Below are positions 63,118 to 64,000 of a stretch of 64,000 nucleotides of DNA, piece after piece. Made by a program: the position numbers and the translations under genes. Origin of the DNA: Ochotona curzoniae (lineage: Eukaryota > Chordata > Mammalia > Lagomorpha > Ochotonidae); the NCBI RefSeq assembly GCF_017591425.1, contig NW_024466399.1, positions 2,046,001 through 2,110,000 of the forward strand. The letters run 5' to 3'. Positions within the stretch are counted from its first letter, which is position 1, and each line of letters begins with the position of its first letter. The notes under the pieces are model-generated. The model was not told the DNA's origin. It did no database searches and worked only from the letters and a program-made list of their open reading frames with translations.

Positions 63118-63295
63118 GAGGGAGCTTCAAAAGTTTATGGAAAGATAGGATTACAAGGGTGAGTCTATTTTGGTGTTAAAAATACCAAAAGCCATTTATA
63201 GTTCTTTCATATTACACATTTTCTGGTGAAATCTTTGAGGATTCCTCATCTGCATGGATTTCAAAATGTTTAGCACCAAAATGAATACATATGTG
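63118..63295 (+). mobile_element. Inverted-repeat (MITE-like) element
   Basis: 'ggagcttcaaaagtttatgg', 'gagtctattttggtgttaaa', 'catctgcatggatttcaaaa' and 'gtttagcaccaaaatgaata' contain one end and the middle blocks of the recurring element. Confidence 0.55.
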
Positions 63296-63337
63296 TTTTT
63301 TTAAAAACAGTTTTCACTCATTTATTAATTTTTAAGG

Positions 63338-63660
63338 ATGGAATTATTTTTATTGGAAAGGCAGCTCAGATTTACAGAGAAAAGGGACAGAGTTTCCACT
63401 CGCTAGTTTATTCCCCAAATGGCTGCAATGGCTGGAGCTGAGACAATCCCAACCCAGTAGCCAAGAGCCTGGAACTTCCTGCAGGTCTCCCAATTGGTTG
63501 CAGGGTCCCAAGGCTTTGGGCCGTCCTTGACTGCTTTCCCAGGACACAAGCAGGGAGCTGCATGGGAAGCGGAGCAGCTAGGACACGACCTGACACCCAT
63601 ATGGGATCTTGGTGCTTGTAAAGTGGGAATTTAACCATTTAGCCTTCACGCAGAGCCCCG
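63338..63660 (-). mobile_element. CSINE, minus strand
   Basis: 'attatttttattggaaaggc', 'tttccactcgctagtttatt', 'ggctgcaatggctggagctg', 'gcaggtctcccaattggttg', 'tttcccaggacacaagcagg', 'gacacccatatgggatcttg', head 'agccttcacgcagagcccc'. Confidence 0.9.
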
Positions 63661-63689
63661 TTTACTTGCTATAATTATGTAGTTAATAG

Positions 63690-63988
63690 ATATTTGTTAT
63701 CTACTTGTGTATCTTTCTCTGTATCTAGGGAGAGACAGAGATCTCTCATGCTGTTTTATTCCCAAAATGCTAATAATAACCTGGGCTGGGGCAAGTCAAG
63801 AATCAGACCCTCAATCCAGGTTTCCTATGTAGGTAGCAGGAACACAAATACTTGAGCCGTCATCCTCTGCCTTCCAGGGTGTGCATCAGCAGGAAGCTGG
63901 AGTAGAGAGTGGAGTTGGAACCAGAGCCCAAGCACCCTGATACGGGGTGTGAGCGTTCCAAACAAAGGCTTTACATCTGTGCCCAATT
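63690..63988 (-). mobile_element. Old CSINE, minus strand
   Basis: 'gggagagacagagatctctc', 'cctgggctggggcaagtcaa', 'caggtttcctatgtaggtag', 'tacttgagccgtcatcctct', 'gcatcagcaggaagctggag', 'ggaaccagagcccaagcac' and 'ctttacatctgtgcccaa'. Older subtype; the window ends 12 bp later. Confidence 0.83.
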
Positions 63989-64000
63989 GATCTTGAAATC

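Noticed and set aside
1..64000. CRISPR array, operon, phage or bacterial mobile system
   Set aside because: Nothing here is prokaryotic: no dense coding, no ribosome-binding sites and no regularly spaced direct repeats. All repeat structure fits mammalian transposons and microsatellites.

Overview
This looks like nuclear DNA of a lagomorph, most likely a pika (Ochotona). The main evidence is about 45 copies of a tRNA-derived SINE of the lagomorph C-repeat (CSINE) type. The younger copies carry a B-box-like GGTTCTAATCC or GGTTCGAATCC, a CT-rich 3' part and a TTTCCAATAAAAATAAATAAAT tail. Long CA/TG, TATC and TTCC microsatellites, MIR and L2 relics, Tigger-like DNA transposons and MaLR-type LTR pieces confirm a placental mammal. 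Species and chromosome cannot be fixed from sequence alone.

I recognise no protein-coding gene, exon series, processed pseudogene or structured RNA gene. The longest open frames (209, 204, 175 and 162 codons) are translations of SINE tails, of a TTCC microsatellite, or of unique DNA with no family signature. The window is best read as intergenic or deep intronic sequence, and the annotation is therefore mostly a repeat map.

Layout. 1-4.3 kb: old SINEs, one SINE-in-SINE nest, a hAT-like fragment and a Tigger-like element. 4.3-6.5 kb: unique DNA with a weak promoter/first-exon candidate near 5.1-5.33 kb. 6.5-15 kb: MIR, SINEs, a Tigger-like element, TATC and TG microsatellites and a 67-bp templated duplication (13.4 and 14.45 kb). 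15-20 kb: repeat-poor, with a perfect 19-bp hairpin at 15.43 kb. 20-25 kb: MaLR LTR, clustered SINEs, L2. 25-30 kb: mostly unique, with a 189-nt polypyrimidine tract. 30-38 kb: a 60-bp-period repeat, the best-preserved SINE, several older SINEs and one apparently rearranged SINE. 38-45 kb: Tigger-like and hAT-like elements, MIR, and a MaLR LTR split by a SINE. 45-57.6 kb: mixed unique DNA, a second SINE nest, and a facing CA/TG repeat pair. 57.6-64 kb: very dense SINEs.

Relationships between elements carry the most information. SINE insertions are dated relative to each other by nesting and target-site duplications. A short inverted-repeat DNA element recurs about nine times and has been hit repeatedly by SINEs. 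Several perfect short hairpins and one copied block suggest template-switch mutations. I found no convincing new gene system. The strongest unexplained signals are the hairpin set, the copied 67-bp block, the scrambled SINE near 35 kb and the 60-bp repeat at 30.3 kb. All family names rest on my recall of consensus sequences and need RepeatMasker confirmation.
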